NCBI GenBank assembly: GCA_023667385.1
Contig: JAMPAE010000136.1
Location: 1 to 5,091, forward strand
DNA: 5,091 nucleotides
Direction: 5' to 3'
From: Ruminococcus sp.
GTDB taxonomy: Bacteria > Bacillota > Clostridia > Oscillospirales > Acutalibacteraceae
The notes under the pieces were generated by a model, which did no database searches, was not told where the DNA came from, and saw nothing but the letters and a program-made list of their open reading frames with translations. A program made the translations under genes and the position numbers. This document shows, piece after piece, positions 5,084 to 5,091 of this stretch (position 1 is its first letter; every line of letters begins with the position of its first letter).

Positions 5084-5091
5084 ACACTTTT

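Noticed and set aside
1..5091. tRNA, rRNA or CRISPR array
   Set aside because: No cloverleaf pattern, rRNA-like stretch or regularly spaced repeat was seen on either strand.

Overview
The window looks like chromosome of an anaerobic, endospore-forming Firmicute of the class Clostridia. The reasons are a cotJ spore-coat operon, a clostridial-style tetrapyrrole operon with a fused SUMT/uroporphyrinogen-III synthase, moderate-to-low GC, strong AGGAGG-type ribosome sites and a TTGACA/TATAAT promoter. I cannot name the genus from sequence alone.

Left part (1-3742, minus strand): an early tetrapyrrole operon read right to left. It holds hemA (glutamyl-tRNA reductase), a precorrin-2 dehydrogenase (sirC/CysG-N type), hemC (hydroxymethylbilane synthase) and a cobA-hemD fusion whose 3' end runs off the left edge. 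The genes are packed with a 1-bp gap and then two 8-bp overlaps, and a near-perfect sigma-A promoter sits directly in front of hemA. Together they make glutamate-1-semialdehyde, then hydroxymethylbilane, uroporphyrinogen III, precorrin-2 and sirohydrochlorin, the branch toward siroheme and cobalamin. HemL and HemB are not in the window and would be expected further downstream.

Middle (3743-4424, plus strand): the divergent cotJ spore-coat operon, with cotJA and cotJB intact and overlapping. CotJC begins normally but loses its match to the family after about 31 codons and stops at codon 38, where a manganese-catalase-like protein of about 190-200 residues is expected.

Right part (about 4404-5091): unrelated DNA begins exactly where cotJC breaks off. 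It holds a weak hairpin and two translationally linked minus-strand genes: an 87-codon helix-turn-helix regulator and a 66-codon protein I do not recognise. Upstream of the regulator is a 14-bp perfect palindrome that resembles an operator. A plus-strand ribosome-binding site at the right edge suggests a divergent gene starting just outside the window.

The most interesting reading is that 4404 onward is the left end of an integrated element that splits cotJC, as skin-type elements split sigK in other spore formers. The candidate junction lies in a short dyad, ACAAT-N12-ATTGT, centred on a GG dinucleotide. This is inference: the missing 3' part of cotJC, the second attachment site and a recombinase would have to be found to the right of the window.
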